A stretch of DNA of 52,064 nt from an uncultured Prevotella sp. (GTDB lineage Bacteria; Bacteroidota; Bacteroidia; Bacteroidales; Bacteroidaceae), in the NCBI GenBank assembly GCA_947169685.1, contig CAMVQS010000010.1:1-52064 (forward strand), written 5' to 3'. Under the pieces are notes generated by a model. It did not search any database and was not told where the DNA came from. It worked only from the letters and a program-made list of their open reading frames with translations. Each line of letters starts with the position of its first letter. The first letter of the stretch is position 1. The position numbers were made by a program, and so were the translations under genes. Shown piece by piece: positions 1 to 7,189 of this stretch.

Positions 1-123
1 GCCCTGCTCTGTTCGCTGAAGCTCGACTACCCCGATGCCGTCATCCTCGGACACCACGACCTGCCTGGTGTGAAAAAAGCCTGCCCGTGCTTCGATGCAC
101 GGGCAGAGTACCGGGACCTCTAA
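1..123 (+). CDS. N-acetylmuramoyl-L-alanine amidase, C-terminal end (partial)
   Basis: Frame 1 is open from the window edge to TAA at 121-123 and gives 40 residues ending VILGHHDLPGVKKACPCF then DARAEYRDL. The pattern H-D-L-P-G-V-x-K-x-C-P-C-F is the last zinc-site segment of T7-lysozyme-like type-2 amidases, which cut the bond between muramic acid and the stem peptide. The histidine before D-L-P-G and the first cysteine fit this family's ligand region. The N-terminal part lies outside the window. In Bacteroidales such amidases often follow an HU-like and a VirE/primase-like gene (general knowledge, not visible here). A strong hairpin terminator follows at once. Family is fairly certain from this short piece; the substrate is not. 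Confidence 0.75.
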   Translation, partial: ALLCSLKLDYPDAVILGHHDLPGVKKACPCFDARAEYRDL

Positions 124-130
124 ACGAAAG

Positions 131-164
131 AATCGGCTGGCACAATTCATGCCAGCCGATTTTT
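131..164. terminator. Hairpin terminator between amidase gene and tRNA-Pro
   Basis: AATCGGCTGGCA pairs with TGCCAGCCGATT around a 6-7 base loop and is followed by TTTT on the plus strand. It lies 7 bp after the amidase stop and 4 bp beyond the 3' end of the convergent tRNA-Pro gene, so it can serve both transcripts; the T-run favours the plus direction. Confidence 0.85.
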
Positions 165-167
165 CTG

Positions 168-240
168 TCGGGATGAGGCGACTCGAACGCCCGACCCCTA
201 CGTCCCGAACGTAGTGCGCTACCAACTGCGCTACATCCCG
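168..240 (-). tRNA. tRNA-Pro (anticodon CGG)
   Basis: The minus strand folds as a cloverleaf. The acceptor stem is CGGGATG with CATCCCG plus discriminator A. The D arm is GCGC-AGTTGGTA-GCGC. The anticodon stem is CTACG/CGTAG around the loop TTCGGGA, so the anticodon is CGG. The T arm contains GTTCGAGTC. The 3' CCA is not encoded (the next bases are CA on the minus strand) and must be added after transcription. C at position 1 paired with G72 is typical of bacterial tRNA-Pro. Its own -7 box TACCTTTG lies at 259-266. Confidence 0.95.
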
Positions 241-258
241 ATTGCTCGTAAGCGGCTG

Positions 259-266
259 CAAAGGTA
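259..266 (-). promoter_or_regulatory. -7 box (TACCTTTG) of tRNA-Pro
   Basis: Minus-strand TACCTTTG matches the Bacteroidetes -7 consensus TAnnTTTG and places the start about 14 nt before the mature tRNA. A run of nine T plus CG separates it from a four-copy heptamer array at 278-305. Confidence 0.75.
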
Positions 267-277
267 CGAAAAAAAAA

Positions 278-305
278 GAGCAGAGAGCAGAGAGGAGAGA
301 GGAGT
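278..305. repeat. Heptamer array, 4 x 7 bp (GAGCAGA/GAGGAGA)
   Basis: Units read GAGCAGA, GAGCAGA, GAGGAGA, GAGGAGT without a phase break. The array is immediately upstream of the tRNA-Pro promoter, where the -33 region would lie. It belongs to the window-wide family of seven-base arrays. Confidence 0.8.
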
Positions 306-336
306 TTTTTTACTCTTAACATTATTTAACCTCACC

Positions 337-1755
337 TTATAGCAACTCAGGTAGTTCGTAGAGCTTTACACTGTTGCTTCCCTTAATTAGTATATACTGA
401 TTTTCGAGTTGTTCCTGACGGATGGCTGCTTTCACCTCCTCTACGTTAGCGAAGTGGCGGAAGGTACTGTCTGTCTGGTTCCATTCCTCTCCTACAAGCC
501 ACACTTGAGCGAACTGTGCTTCGCGTAGCATATTAACGACACGCTGGTGCTCTTCCTGACTGACATCACCCAATTCCCCCATCTGTCCAAGGATAACCAT
601 CTTGGGGCTGACCTCCATCAGGCGGAAATTGTCGATAGCGGCTTTCATCGAGGTGGGGTTAGCGTTGTAGGCATCTACCACGAGTCGGTTATGCTCCGTG
701 ACGGTTAGCTGTGAACGGTTGTTTTGGGGTGTGTAGTCGGCCAAAGCACGATTGATGTCATCGAAGGGAATATTGTTGACGTATCCCACAATGATGGCTG
801 CCAGCATATTGTCGAGGTTATAGGCACCTATGAGGTGCGTCTGCACCTCCATCCACTCGCTCTGATAGCCTGCGTCGCTGTCCTGCTCGCGCCAACGGAA
901 CTTCAGGAAAGGCGCACACGAGACGACTTCGCCACGAATGAGGATGTCAGGGTTGTCGCTCTGTCCGTAATAATAGATGTCTAAGGTCTGAGGTCTAAGG
1001 TCTAAGGCTGACTTTCGACCTTCGACCATCTTCATGAGATGCTCGTTATCGCGATTGACAAACACGGGGAGTTCGCGACTACACAGGAAATCATAGAGCT
1101 CACCCTTGGTCTTGCAGACACCTTCGAACGAACCGAAGCCCTGCAGGTGGGCGCGTCCTACGTTGGTGATGAGTCCGCAGGTTGGCTCCGCTGTCTCCAC
1201 CAGCGTCTTGATGTCGCCAGGATGCGAGGCACCCATCTCAATGACGGCAATGTCGTGTTCTTTGCTCAGTCGGAGTAGTGTTTTGGGCACTCCCACGTCG
1301 TTGTTGAAGTTCCCTTGGGTGTAGAGCACGTTGTATTGCGTAGAAAGCACAGCTGCAACAAGCTCCTTGGTGGTTGTCTTGCCGTTGGTGCCTGTGATGC
1401 CGATGACGGGAATGTCGAACTGGCGACGATGTTCACGTGCCAGGTCCTTGAAAGTTTGGAGGGTGTCTTTTACTACTATGAGTGAAGAATGAAGAGTGAA
1501 GAGTGAAGAATCGGCTTGCGCCGTGGTCATTGTGCAACCCTTAGTAGCGGTAGCAAATTCTTCACTCTTCATTCTTAACTCTTCACTAACAATGGCATAG
1601 CTGCACCCTTTTTCGAGTGCCTGGAGTGCATAGTCATTACCATCGAACTTATCGCCTTTCAGGGCGAGGAAGATGCTGCCTTCGGGGCAGTTGCGCGAGT
1701 CCGTGGTGATGCACGGATGCTGCTGATACAGCTTGTATAGTTCTTTAATATCCAT
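337..1755 (-). CDS. murF: UDP-N-acetylmuramoyl-tripeptide--D-alanyl-D-alanine ligase (MurF) with in-frame repeat insertion
   Basis: MurF adds D-Ala-D-Ala to the UDP-MurNAc-tripeptide in the cytoplasm, using ATP, as the last soluble step of peptidoglycan precursor synthesis. The Mur-ligase P-loop GITGTNGKTTT is at about residues 119-129, followed by GNFNNDVGVP (typical of MurF) and a C-terminal domain with VVDAYNANPTSM. ATG at 1755 (MDIKELYK) is preferred; the ATG at 1758 directly before it is equally possible, and upstream codons are repeat-derived. The product has 472 residues, longer than the usual 430-450. Two additions explain this: residues about 58-93 come from an inverted-repeat element (1481-1586), and residues about 250-260 (KSALDLRPQTLD) from a heptamer array (979-1006). 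Both leave the frame open and lie outside the recognised motifs. The gene is divergent from folP. Confidence 0.95.
   Translation of the reverse strand: MDIKELYKLYQQHPCITTDSRNCPEGSIFLALKGDKFDGNDYALQALEKGCSYAIVSEELRMKSEEFATATKGCTMTTAQADSSLFTLHSSLIVVKDTLQTFKDLAREHRRQFDIPVIGITGTNGKTTTKELVAAVLSTQYNVLYTQGNFNNDVGVPKTLLRLSKEHDIAVIEMGASHPGDIKTLVETAEPTCGLITNVGRAHLQGFGSFEGVCKTKGELYDFLCSRELPVFVNRDNEHLMKMVEGRKSALDLRPQTLDIYYYGQSDNPDILIRGEVVSCAPFLKFRWREQDSDAGYQSEWMEVQTHLIGAYNLDNMLAAIIVGYVNNIPFDDINRALADYTPQNNRSQLTVTEHNRLVVDAYNANPTSMKAAIDNFRLMEVSPKMVILGQMGELGDVSQEEHQRVVNMLREAQFAQVWLVGEEWNQTDSTFRHFANVEEVKAAIRQEQLENQYILIKGSNSVKLYELPELL
979..1027. repeat. Heptamer array 4 x GTCTAAG plus 2 x TTCGACC inside murF
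   Basis: GTCTAAG, GTCTGAG, GTCTAAG, GTCTAAG fill 979-1006. Two copies of TTCGACC follow at 1014-1027 and form an imperfect inverted repeat with the first block (GGTCTAAG against GGTCGAAG). The array lies inside the MurF reading frame and adds a short K-S-A-L-D-L-R-P-Q-T-L-D stretch. Confidence 0.75.
1481..1586. mobile_element. Gene-less inverted-repeat element with heptamer ends, in frame in murF
   Basis: The left end has four heptamers (AGTGAAG, AATGAAG, AGTGAAG, AGTGAAG; 1481-1508). The right end is GCGGTAGCAAATTC (1547-1560) running into TCTTCAC, TCTTCAT, TCTTAAC, TCTTCAC (1559-1586). The ends are inverted copies around about 38 bp of unrelated sequence. The 39 bp at 1547-1585 are identical to 31863-31901 in gltD. 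In MurF the right end is translated as EELRMKSEEFATA and the left as DSSLFTLHSSL. The element carries no gene, like a MITE. Whether it moves is inferred from repetition at different loci. Confidence 0.8.
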
Positions 1756-1776
1756 CATAATTGGGTTAAAACAATG

Positions 1777-1784
1777 CAAAGGTA
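1777..1784 (-). promoter_or_regulatory. -7 box (TACCTTTG) of murF
   Basis: Minus-strand TACCTTTG, about 20 bp before the ATG. It is preceded by TTTTCG and then the heptamer array 1791-1818. Confidence 0.75.
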
Positions 1785-1790
1785 CGAAAA

Positions 1791-1818
1791 AGTTGAGAGT
1801 TGAGTGTTGAGAGTTGAG
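1791..1818. repeat. Heptamer array 4 x AGTTGAG upstream of murF promoter
   Basis: AGTTGAG, AGTTGAG, TGTTGAG, AGTTGAG in exact 7-bp phase, 6 bp upstream of the murF -7 box on the minus strand (there read as CTCTCAA units). Confidence 0.85.
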
Positions 1819-1840
1819 AGTTTTTTGTTTTTTTAGTAGG

Positions 1841-1880
1841 GCGGCAGCAAATTCTTCACTCTTCACTCTTCACTTTTCAC
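1841..1880. repeat. Solo right end of the heptamer element upstream of folP
   Basis: GCGGCAGCAAATTC (one mismatch to the sub-terminal 14-mer of the elements at 1547, 5082 and 31863) runs into TCTTCAC x3 and TTTTCAC (1853-1880). No matching left end is present. A T7-CG stretch then leads directly to the folP -7 box, so the solo end forms the upstream half of the promoter. Confidence 0.8.
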
Positions 1881-1889
1881 TTTTTTTCG

Positions 1890-1897
1890 TACCTTTG
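1890..1897 (+). promoter_or_regulatory. -7 box (TACCTTTG) of folP
   Basis: TACCTTTG ends only 7 bp before the ATG at 1905. With the usual distance from the -7 box to the start site, the mRNA would have a leader of about 0-4 nt. Confidence 0.75.
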
Positions 1898-1904
1898 TAG
1901 CGAA

Positions 1905-2699
1905 ATGGATTATACGTTGAATATTCGTGGCAGGCTGATGAGCCTAAGTGAGCCTTGCGTGATGGGTATCCTGAACGTGACGCCGGATTCGTTTTATGCT
2001 GCTTCAAGGGCTGAGACGGAGGATGTCATCGTGCGTCGCACCCATGAAATTGTGGAGCAGGGAGCGGCAATCATTGACGTGGGTGCCTGCTCGACGCGTC
2101 CTGGTAGTGAGCCTGCAACAGAACAGGAAGAGACTGAACGCCTCCGCCTGGCGATGAAGGCCATCCGCCAGACAATGCCCGAAGCCATTGTCAGCATTGA
2201 CACATTCCGTCCATTAGTGGCACGCATAGCCGTTGAGGAGCTGGGTGCAGACATCATCAATGACGTGAATCCAAGCACGGAGATGTTCCGCACGGTAGCC
2301 CGCCTGGGTGTTCCCTATATAGTAATGTCGCGAGCAGCAAACATGCGGACGATGCTTACGGAATTGGCTCGTGACGTGCAGCAACTGCGCGACTACGGAC
2401 AGAAGGACATCATCATTGACCCAGGGTTCGGCTTCGGCAAGACACTGGAAGAGAACTATGAGGTGATGCGCGACCTGCGACAGCTGGAACTGCTGGAACT
2501 GCCCGTGCTGGTGGGTGTATCGCGCAAAAGAATGGTGTGGCAGCTATTGGACATACAACCAGAGGAGGCACTCAATGGCACGACGGTGTTGAACATGATG
2601 GCACTGGAACGTGGTGCCAAGATTCTGAGGGTTCACGATGTGCGCGAGGCCGTGGAGTGCGTACAAATGTTTGATAAATTGAAAGTCGTAAATCGTTAA
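1905..2699 (+). CDS. folP: Dihydropteroate synthase
   Basis: FolP joins p-aminobenzoate to hydroxymethyl-dihydropterin diphosphate in folate synthesis and is the sulfonamide target. The TIM-barrel signature motifs are present in order: MGILNVTPDSF (residues about 20-30), IDVGACSTRPGSE (about 60), IIDPGFGFGKTLEENY (about 175) and VGVSRKRMVW near 205. The length of 264 residues is normal. The ATG at 1905 sits directly behind the promoter with no room for a Shine-Dalgarno site, so translation is probably leaderless. The last codons (K-V-V-N-R-stop) fall in a TCGTAAA-type heptamer array (2686-2713), so the C-terminus and stop codon are repeat-derived. The cdaA gene follows after 18 bp and is probably cotranscribed. 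Confidence 0.96.
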   Translation: MDYTLNIRGRLMSLSEPCVMGILNVTPDSFYAASRAETEDVIVRRTHEIVEQGAAIIDVGACSTRPGSEPATEQEETERLRLAMKAIRQTMPEAIVSIDTFRPLVARIAVEELGADIINDVNPSTEMFRTVARLGVPYIVMSRAANMRTMLTELARDVQQLRDYGQKDIIIDPGFGFGKTLEENYEVMRDLRQLELLELPVLVGVSRKRMVWQLLDIQPEEALNGTTVLNMMALERGAKILRVHDVREAVECVQMFDKLKVVNR

Positions 2700-2713
2700 A
2701 TAGTAAAATAAGA
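2686..2713. repeat. Degenerate heptamer array (TCGTAAA) over the folP stop
   Basis: Units TCGTAAA, TCGTTAA, ATAGTAA, AATAAGA keep 7-bp phase but are diverged. They supply the last folP codons and the stop, and end just before the cdaA start. Weaker than the other arrays because the units are A/T-rich. Confidence 0.5.
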
Positions 2714-2717
2714 AAGG

Positions 2718-3500
2718 GTGTTAGAGTTTATTGAATTTGGAATCAAAGACATTGTCGATGTCGTATTGGTGGCGCTGCTGCTTTACTATGCCTATAGGCT
2801 AATGAAAGAGTCGCGTTCGCTTAACGTGTTCATCGGCATCATCTTCTTTGTTATCCTGTGGCTCTTCGTGTCACAGATTCTTGAAATGAAGTTGCTGGGT
2901 AGCATCATGGATAAGCTGGTGAGCGTGGGTGTGATAGGCCTGATTGTGATTTTCGCAGAGGATATCCGTAAGTTCCTCTACAACGTAGGTTCCCACCAAC
3001 GGGTGCGCACGCTGCGCCGCCTGTTGTCATTAGGCCGTAGCGACGCTGCCTCGCAAAACAACAAGAAAATGATGATGCCGGTGGTCATGGCCTGTATGAA
3101 CATGAGCAAGCGACGCGAGGGCGCACTCATTGTGATTGAGCGCAGCGTGCCCCTCGACGATATTGTGCAGACGGGCGACCAGATTGATGCCAACGTGAAC
3201 CAGCAGCTCATTGAAAACATCTTCTTCAAAAACTCGCCCCTACACGACGGTGCCATGATTATAGCTCACCAGCGCATCAAGGCGGCTGCCTGCATCCTGC
3301 CCGTCAGCCATAATCTGGACATCCCCAAGGAACTGGGGTTGCGCCACCGTGCCGCCATGGGAATCTCTCAAGAGAGTGATGCACTGGCCATCGTGGTGTC
3401 GGAAGAGACGGGTAGCATTTCGGTGGCAGTCAAGGGGGTGTTCCGCCTGCGACTGACAGCCGAGGCATTAGAGAGCATCCTGTCGCAGGAGCTGGCTTAG
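2718..3500 (+). CDS. cdaA: Diadenylate cyclase (CdaA family)
   Basis: Makes cyclic di-AMP from two ATP at the membrane; c-di-AMP controls osmolyte and potassium balance and cell-wall homeostasis. Three N-terminal hydrophobic segments lie within about residues 10-90. The DAC domain follows with DGAMII (about residue 175) and RHRAAMG (about 210), the two motifs that bind ATP and metal. The length of 260 residues fits CdaA rather than DisA or CdaS. The start is GTG at 2718, preceded by AGAAAGG. It lies downstream of folP, as is common in Bacteroidetes, where cdaA often neighbours folP (family knowledge). Confidence 0.93.
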   Translation: MLEFIEFGIKDIVDVVLVALLLYYAYRLMKESRSLNVFIGIIFFVILWLFVSQILEMKLLGSIMDKLVSVGVIGLIVIFAEDIRKFLYNVGSHQRVRTLRRLLSLGRSDAASQNNKKMMMPVVMACMNMSKRREGALIVIERSVPLDDIVQTGDQIDANVNQQLIENIFFKNSPLHDGAMIIAHQRIKAAACILPVSHNLDIPKELGLRHRAAMGISQESDALAIVVSEETGSISVAVKGVFRLRLTAEALESILSQELA

Positions 3501-3576
3501 GAACAGTTATGAAATCGTTATCGGAGATTTTTTCAAATTTTATACTTGAGCATGAAACTTTCCCGATATTTTTCCG

Positions 3577-3584
3577 TAACTTTG
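3577..3584 (+). promoter_or_regulatory. -7 box (TAACTTTG) of pta
   Basis: TAACTTTG in the 125-bp gap between cdaA and pta, about 40 bp before the pta ATG. No heptamer array here. Confidence 0.7.
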
Positions 3585-3625
3585 CAAGCAACAAAAGTAA
3601 AACATATTTTAATCGATAACAAACT

Positions 3626-4636
3626 ATGAGTTTAATTGAACAAATCATTGCGCGTGCCAAGAGTAACAAGCAGCGCATTGTGCTCCCCGAAGCAGAAGAG
3701 GAGCGCACACTGAGAGCCGCCGACCGCGTGTTGGCAGAGGACATTGCCGACCTCATTCTGATTGGTAATCCTGACAAAGTTCATGCACTGGCCAAGGAGT
3801 GCGGCCTGACAAACATTGACAAAGCTACGCTGATTGACCCGCTGAACTGCGAGAAGAGCGAGGAGTATGCCCAGCTGCTGACCAAGCTGCGCGAGAAGAA
3901 GGGTATGACCATCGAGAAAGCCCGTGAACTGGTGAAGGACCCGCTCTACCTGGGTTGTATGATTATCAAGACCGAGGGTGCTGACGGACAGATCAGCGGT
4001 GCACTCTCCACGACGGGTGAGACGCTGCGTCCTGCCCTGCAGATTATCAAGTGCGCCCCTGGCATTACCTGTGTCAGCGGTGCCATGCTGATGATTACCG
4101 AGAAGCCAGAGTTTGGTGAGAATGGCGTGCTTGTTGTCGGCGACGTAGCAGTAACACCTATGCCCGATGCCAACCAACTGAGTCAGATTGCCGTCTGCAC
4201 AGCACAAACCGCTAAATCGGTGGCAGGATTTGCTGACCCACGTGTGGCCATGCTGAGTTTCTCAACCAAGGGTAGTGCTACGCATGAGGTGGTTGACAAG
4301 GTGATTGAGGCCACAAAACTGGCCAAGGAGCTCGACCCGACGCTGAAGGTTGACGGAGAGCTACAGGCTGATGCCGCACTGGTTCCCGCTGTAGGCAAGA
4401 AGAAGGCTCCAGGCTCAGAGATTGCCGGCAATGCCAACGTGTTGGTATTCCCCAACCTTGAGGTGGGTAATATCGCCTATAAGCTCGTGCAGCGCTTAGG
4501 TGACGCCATCGCCATCGGTCCCATCCTTCAGGGTATTGCCCGTCCCGTGAACGACCTCTCCCGCGGCTGTTCCGTTGAGGACATCTATTATCTGGTAGCC
4601 ATCACCGCTTGTCAGGCTATGGATGCTAAAAAGTGA
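3626..4636 (+). CDS. pta: Phosphate acetyltransferase
   Basis: Converts acetyl-CoA and phosphate into acetyl phosphate. With acetate kinase it yields ATP and acetate, a main fermentation route in Bacteroidales. The 336-residue product is the short single-domain PTA type. It starts MSLIEQIIARAKSNKQRIVLPEAEEERTL, a family hallmark, and has SGAMLMI and FPNLEVGNIAYKLVQRLG near the C-terminus. The stop TGA at 4634-4636 lies in the first heptamer of the cassette that now separates pta from ackA, so the last base pairs of the gene touch the insertion. Confidence 0.96.
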   Translation: MSLIEQIIARAKSNKQRIVLPEAEEERTLRAADRVLAEDIADLILIGNPDKVHALAKECGLTNIDKATLIDPLNCEKSEEYAQLLTKLREKKGMTIEKARELVKDPLYLGCMIIKTEGADGQISGALSTTGETLRPALQIIKCAPGITCVSGAMLMITEKPEFGENGVLVVGDVAVTPMPDANQLSQIAVCTAQTAKSVAGFADPRVAMLSFSTKGSATHEVVDKVIEATKLAKELDPTLKVDGELQADAALVPAVGKKKAPGSEIAGNANVLVFPNLEVGNIAYKLVQRLGDAIAIGPILQGIARPVNDLSRGCSVEDIYYLVAITACQAMDAKK

Positions 4637-5121
4637 AAAGTGAAGAGTGAAGAGTGAAGAATTTGCTACCGCCCATGATACATTATAATAGAGAGGGAGG
4701 CCCCTTGCATACAAAAAGTTATGCCTTTGCTGTTCGGATAGTAAATATGTTCCTTCATTTTACTAATAATGATTGGAGATTGCAGTCTATCTATGAACAG
4801 GTACTTCGCTCGGGAACCTCTATCTCTGCTAACGTACATGAGTCAGAGTTTGCTCAAAGCCCTTCAGACTTCGCTTCCAAACTTCACATTGCATTAAAAG
4901 AGGCTAACGAAACGATGAACTGGCTTAATCTGTTGCATGATACAGAATACTTGTCGGACAAGGAGTTTGAAAGTATGTCTAATGATTGCAATGAAGTAAT
5001 TGCCTTGTTGGTCTCATCAATAAAAACAACAAAAAAGAATAACCAATTAAATCATTGAGTATAGGGTGAAAGTAAGGAACTGCGGTAGCAAATTCTTCAC
5101 TCTTCACTCTTTACTCTTCAC
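4632..5121. mobile_element. Heptamer-ended cassette carrying a four-helix-bundle gene, between pta and ackA
   Basis: The left end is four heptamers AGTGAAA, AGTGAAG x3 (4632-4659) followed by GAATTTGCTACCGC (4659-4672). The right end is GCGGTAGCAAATTC (5082-5095) followed by TCTTCAC, TCTTCAC, TCTTTAC, TCTTCAC (to 5121). The 14-mers are perfect inverted copies and the heptamers nearly so. The 490-bp unit contains only the gene 4675-5058. It is the apparent full-length version of the gene-less elements in murF and gltD. No transposase, and no obvious target duplication. Confidence 0.8.
4675..5058 (+). CDS. Four-helix-bundle protein (S23/IVP-like)
   Basis: A 127-residue protein of the family first seen in intervening sequences of 23S rRNA and now annotated 'four helix bundle protein'. 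The pattern LRSGTSISANVHESEFAQS, then IALKEANET and the helical C-terminal part, match this family. Molecular function is unknown; homologous bundles (Avd) bind nucleic acid in diversity-generating retroelements, but no reverse transcriptase is near. ATG at 4675 is preferred; an in-frame GTG at 4654 lies inside the left heptamer array. It is paralogous to the gene at 19111-19494, which has exactly the same length and a similar bracketing by heptamer ends. It is flanked by perfect inverted repeats and looks like the cargo of a mobile cassette. Confidence 0.85.
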   Translation: MIHYNREGGPLHTKSYAFAVRIVNMFLHFTNNDWRLQSIYEQVLRSGTSISANVHESEFAQSPSDFASKLHIALKEANETMNWLNLLHDTEYLSDKEFESMSNDCNEVIALLVSSIKTTKKNNQLNH

Positions 5122-5130
5122 TTAGAAACG

Positions 5131-6324
5131 ATGAAGATTTTAGTTTTAAACTGTGGATCGTCCTCTATCAAGTACGCACTGTACAACATGGACGACAAGA
5201 GTGTGATGACATCGGGCGGTGCTGAGCGTGTAGGCTTGGACGGTGCCTTTGTAAAAGTAAAGCTGGCTAACGGCGAGAAGAAACAGATTATGCACGACAT
5301 TCCCGAGCATACCGAGGGAGTGAAGTTCATCCTCTCCCTGTTGACCGACCCTGAGATTGGTGTCATCAAGTCGCTCGACGAGATTGACGCTGTGGGCCAT
5401 CGCATGGTGCACGGTGGTGAGAAGTTCAACAAGTCTGTCATCCTAACCGATGAAGTGCTGAAGGCTTTTGAGGAGTGCTCTGACCTGGCTCCCCTGCATA
5501 ACCCTGCCAACCTGAAGGGCGTGAACGCCGTGAAGGAACTGATGCCAGGTCTGCCTCAGGTGGGCGTGTTCGATACAGCCTTCCACCAGACCATGCCGCC
5601 AAAGGCTTATATGTATGCTATTCCCTACGAGCTGTACGAGAAGTACGGCATTCGTCGCTACGGTTTCCACGGCACCAGCCACCGCTACGTGTCACAGCGT
5701 GCCTGCGAGTTCCTGGGCATTCCCGCAGAGGGTACGAAGATGGTGACCTGCCACATAGGCAATGGCGGTAGTATAGCTGCTGTGGTTGATGGCAAGTGCA
5801 TCGACACCTCGATGGGTCTCACTCCACTGGAAGGTCTCGTCATGGGTACCCGTGCAGGTGACATTGACGGTGGTGCTGTCACCTTCATCGAGAAGAAGCT
5901 CGGCCTGGATGCTGACGGCATGTCGAACCTGCTTAACAAGAAGAGTGGTGTGGCCGGCATTACGGGCGGTTCCAGTGACATGCGCGACGTGGAGAACGCT
6001 GCCAAGGCAGGTGACAAGCGTGCTATCCTGGCTCAGGAGATGTACTTCTATCGCATTAAGAAGTACATTGGTGCCTATGCAGCTGCTATGGGTGGACTTG
6101 ATGTCGTTGTCTTTACGGCTGGTGTTGGTGAGAACCAGACATCCATGCGTAGTGAGGTCTGCAAGGATATGGAGTTCCTTGGCATTAAGTTTGATGAAGA
6201 AAGGAACAAGGTGCGTGGCGAGGAAGCCATCATCTCTGCCGATGACTCAAAGGTAAAGGTAGTCGTCATTCCTACTGATGAGGAACTGATGATTGCCACA
6301 GATACGATGAACTTGCTGCAATAG
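5131..6324 (+). CDS. ackA: Acetate kinase
   Basis: Transfers phosphate from acetyl phosphate to ADP and yields acetate; partner of Pta. ASKHA-fold motifs are all visible: VLNCGSSSIKYALY at the N-terminus, GHRMVHGG (about residue 88), FDTAFHQTMP (about 147), RYGFHGTSHRYV (about 177) and CHIGNGGSIAAV (about 205). The length of 397 residues is normal. It is separated from pta by the 490-bp cassette, whose right end stops 9 bp before the ATG. I see no good -7 box in the gap, so transcription probably reads through from pta or starts inside the cassette. It ends in a perfect 16-bp hairpin overlapping the stop codon. Confidence 0.97.
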   Translation: MKILVLNCGSSSIKYALYNMDDKSVMTSGGAERVGLDGAFVKVKLANGEKKQIMHDIPEHTEGVKFILSLLTDPEIGVIKSLDEIDAVGHRMVHGGEKFNKSVILTDEVLKAFEECSDLAPLHNPANLKGVNAVKELMPGLPQVGVFDTAFHQTMPPKAYMYAIPYELYEKYGIRRYGFHGTSHRYVSQRACEFLGIPAEGTKMVTCHIGNGGSIAAVVDGKCIDTSMGLTPLEGLVMGTRAGDIDGGAVTFIEKKLGLDADGMSNLLNKKSGVAGITGGSSDMRDVENAAKAGDKRAILAQEMYFYRIKKYIGAYAAAMGGLDVVVFTAGVGENQTSMRSEVCKDMEFLGIKFDEERNKVRGEEAIISADDSKVKVVVIPTDEELMIATDTMNLLQ

Positions 6325-6338
6325 CAAGTTCATCGTAT
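6302..6338. terminator. Bidirectional terminator at end of ackA
   Basis: ATACGATGAACTTGCT (6302-6317) pairs perfectly with AGCAAGTTCATCGTAT (6323-6338) around GCAAT. The stem contains the last ackA codons and the stop. It lies 3 bp from the end of the convergent gene at 6342, so it can serve both. Confidence 0.85.
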
Positions 6339-6341
6339 ATA

Positions 6342-6752
6342 TTATAATTGTCCATGCTTGTAGCGCCAGATGTTATAGCCCCAGATGGCCACTTCAATAA
6401 TGAGCATCGGAATATATACTGACGGACGGTTTCCCCATTCTTTGATTTTGTTGTTATAAATGTTCAGTTTGTCCGTATGACGGAAGAAGTCGTAAATCAT
6501 CAGATATACTCCAGCAAGGATGAACGGAACGACAAGATAGACGTTTGGGTTCATCACGAAAGCATCAACAGGATGTCCCTTCATTAATAATAGGAACGCG
6601 CGCGTACCGCCACACCCTGCGCAGGGCAAGTCATAAATGAGGCGAGAGGGGCAGGTAATAAGATTGTAACCTGCGCGTTGGGTGATAATCACCACCAACA
6701 CGTAGGCTACACCTAATATGCATACGAGAATAAGACCTTTACGACTTATCAC
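6342..6752 (-). CDS. DUF2752 membrane protein
   Basis: 136 residues with the DUF2752 signature CPSRLIYDLPCAGCGGTRAF (about residues 35-54), here a C-x2-C pair followed by G-T-R, and three to four hydrophobic helices. The domain is small, membrane-bound and of unknown function; the cysteine motif suggests a metal or redox role, but that is inference. It lies 9 bp downstream of a TM2-domain gene, and DUF2752 and TM2 genes are commonly adjacent in Bacteroidetes (family knowledge). It shares the bidirectional hairpin with ackA. Confidence 0.85.
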   Translation of the reverse strand: MISRKGLILVCILGVAYVLVVIITQRAGYNLITCPSRLIYDLPCAGCGGTRAFLLLMKGHPVDAFVMNPNVYLVVPFILAGVYLMIYDFFRHTDKLNIYNNKIKEWGNRPSVYIPMLIIEVAIWGYNIWRYKHGQL

Positions 6753-6761
6753 GCTTGTTGT

Positions 6762-7103
6762 TTAATAGTAATTTACGCTTTGGACGAACTTCTGGTAGTT
6801 CTTTTCCTTGGTAGCACCCATGATGAGGAAAATGTCGATGATCCACCATACACCACAACCACCAGCGGTAATGAGTTTCAGTACACCCATTAAGGTGTCG
6901 CCAATGTAGAAACGGTCAACGCCATACGCACCAACGACAGCAGAGATGATCATAGCAATCGTGGGATCCTTGAAGTCCTGAGCCAGAACCATGCTGGCTT
7001 TCTGGGGGTCCATGCTTTCCAGTGTCTCGCGGATGGCAAGCATGCTGGACTCTGGAAAAAACTTGGCTGCATTCACAAGCAGCATGTTAACGTGACTATC
7101 CAT
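6762..7103 (-). CDS. TM2 domain-containing protein
   Basis: 113 residues. The N-terminal soluble helical part is followed by two transmembrane helices with the TM2 pattern VGAYGVDRFYIGDTLMGVLK and GGCGVWWIIDIFLI. Function is unknown. ATG at 7103 (MDSHVNMLLVN) is preferred because upstream codons do not resemble the paralogue. The next gene upstream (7190-7525) is a paralogue with the same architecture, so this is a tandem duplication. A hairpin at 7132-7166 separates the two. Confidence 0.85.
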   Translation of the reverse strand: MDSHVNMLLVNAAKFFPESSMLAIRETLESMDPQKASMVLAQDFKDPTIAMIISAVVGAYGVDRFYIGDTLMGVLKLITAGGCGVWWIIDIFLIMGATKEKNYQKFVQSVNYY

Positions 7104-7131
7104 ATTATATAATATTGTGATGAAACAAATA

Positions 7132-7170
7132 ACATCAAGCAACGCACGCGAGGCGATGCTTGATGTTTTT
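7132..7170. terminator. Hairpin between the two TM2 genes
   Basis: ACATCAAGCA (7132-7141) pairs with TGCTTGATGT (7157-7166) around a 15-base loop. T5 follows on the plus strand, and TATTTG on the minus strand, which is the coding direction. It may attenuate transcription between the duplicated genes. Confidence 0.6.
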
Positions 7171-7189
7171 GTTGTGTGAAATAATTAGA

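Noticed and set aside
41..322. Minus-strand frame across the tRNA-Pro region
   Set aside because: It runs through the tRNA and terminator and resembles no protein.
1756..1866. N-terminal extension of MurF by about 37 residues
   Set aside because: The extra codons come from the heptamer arrays and promoter; the -7 box lies inside, so they are not transcribed from that promoter, and M-D-I-K-E-L is the family-like start.
4675..5058. 23S rRNA intervening sequence
   Set aside because: The protein family fits, but no rRNA sequence surrounds it; it lies between pta and ackA.
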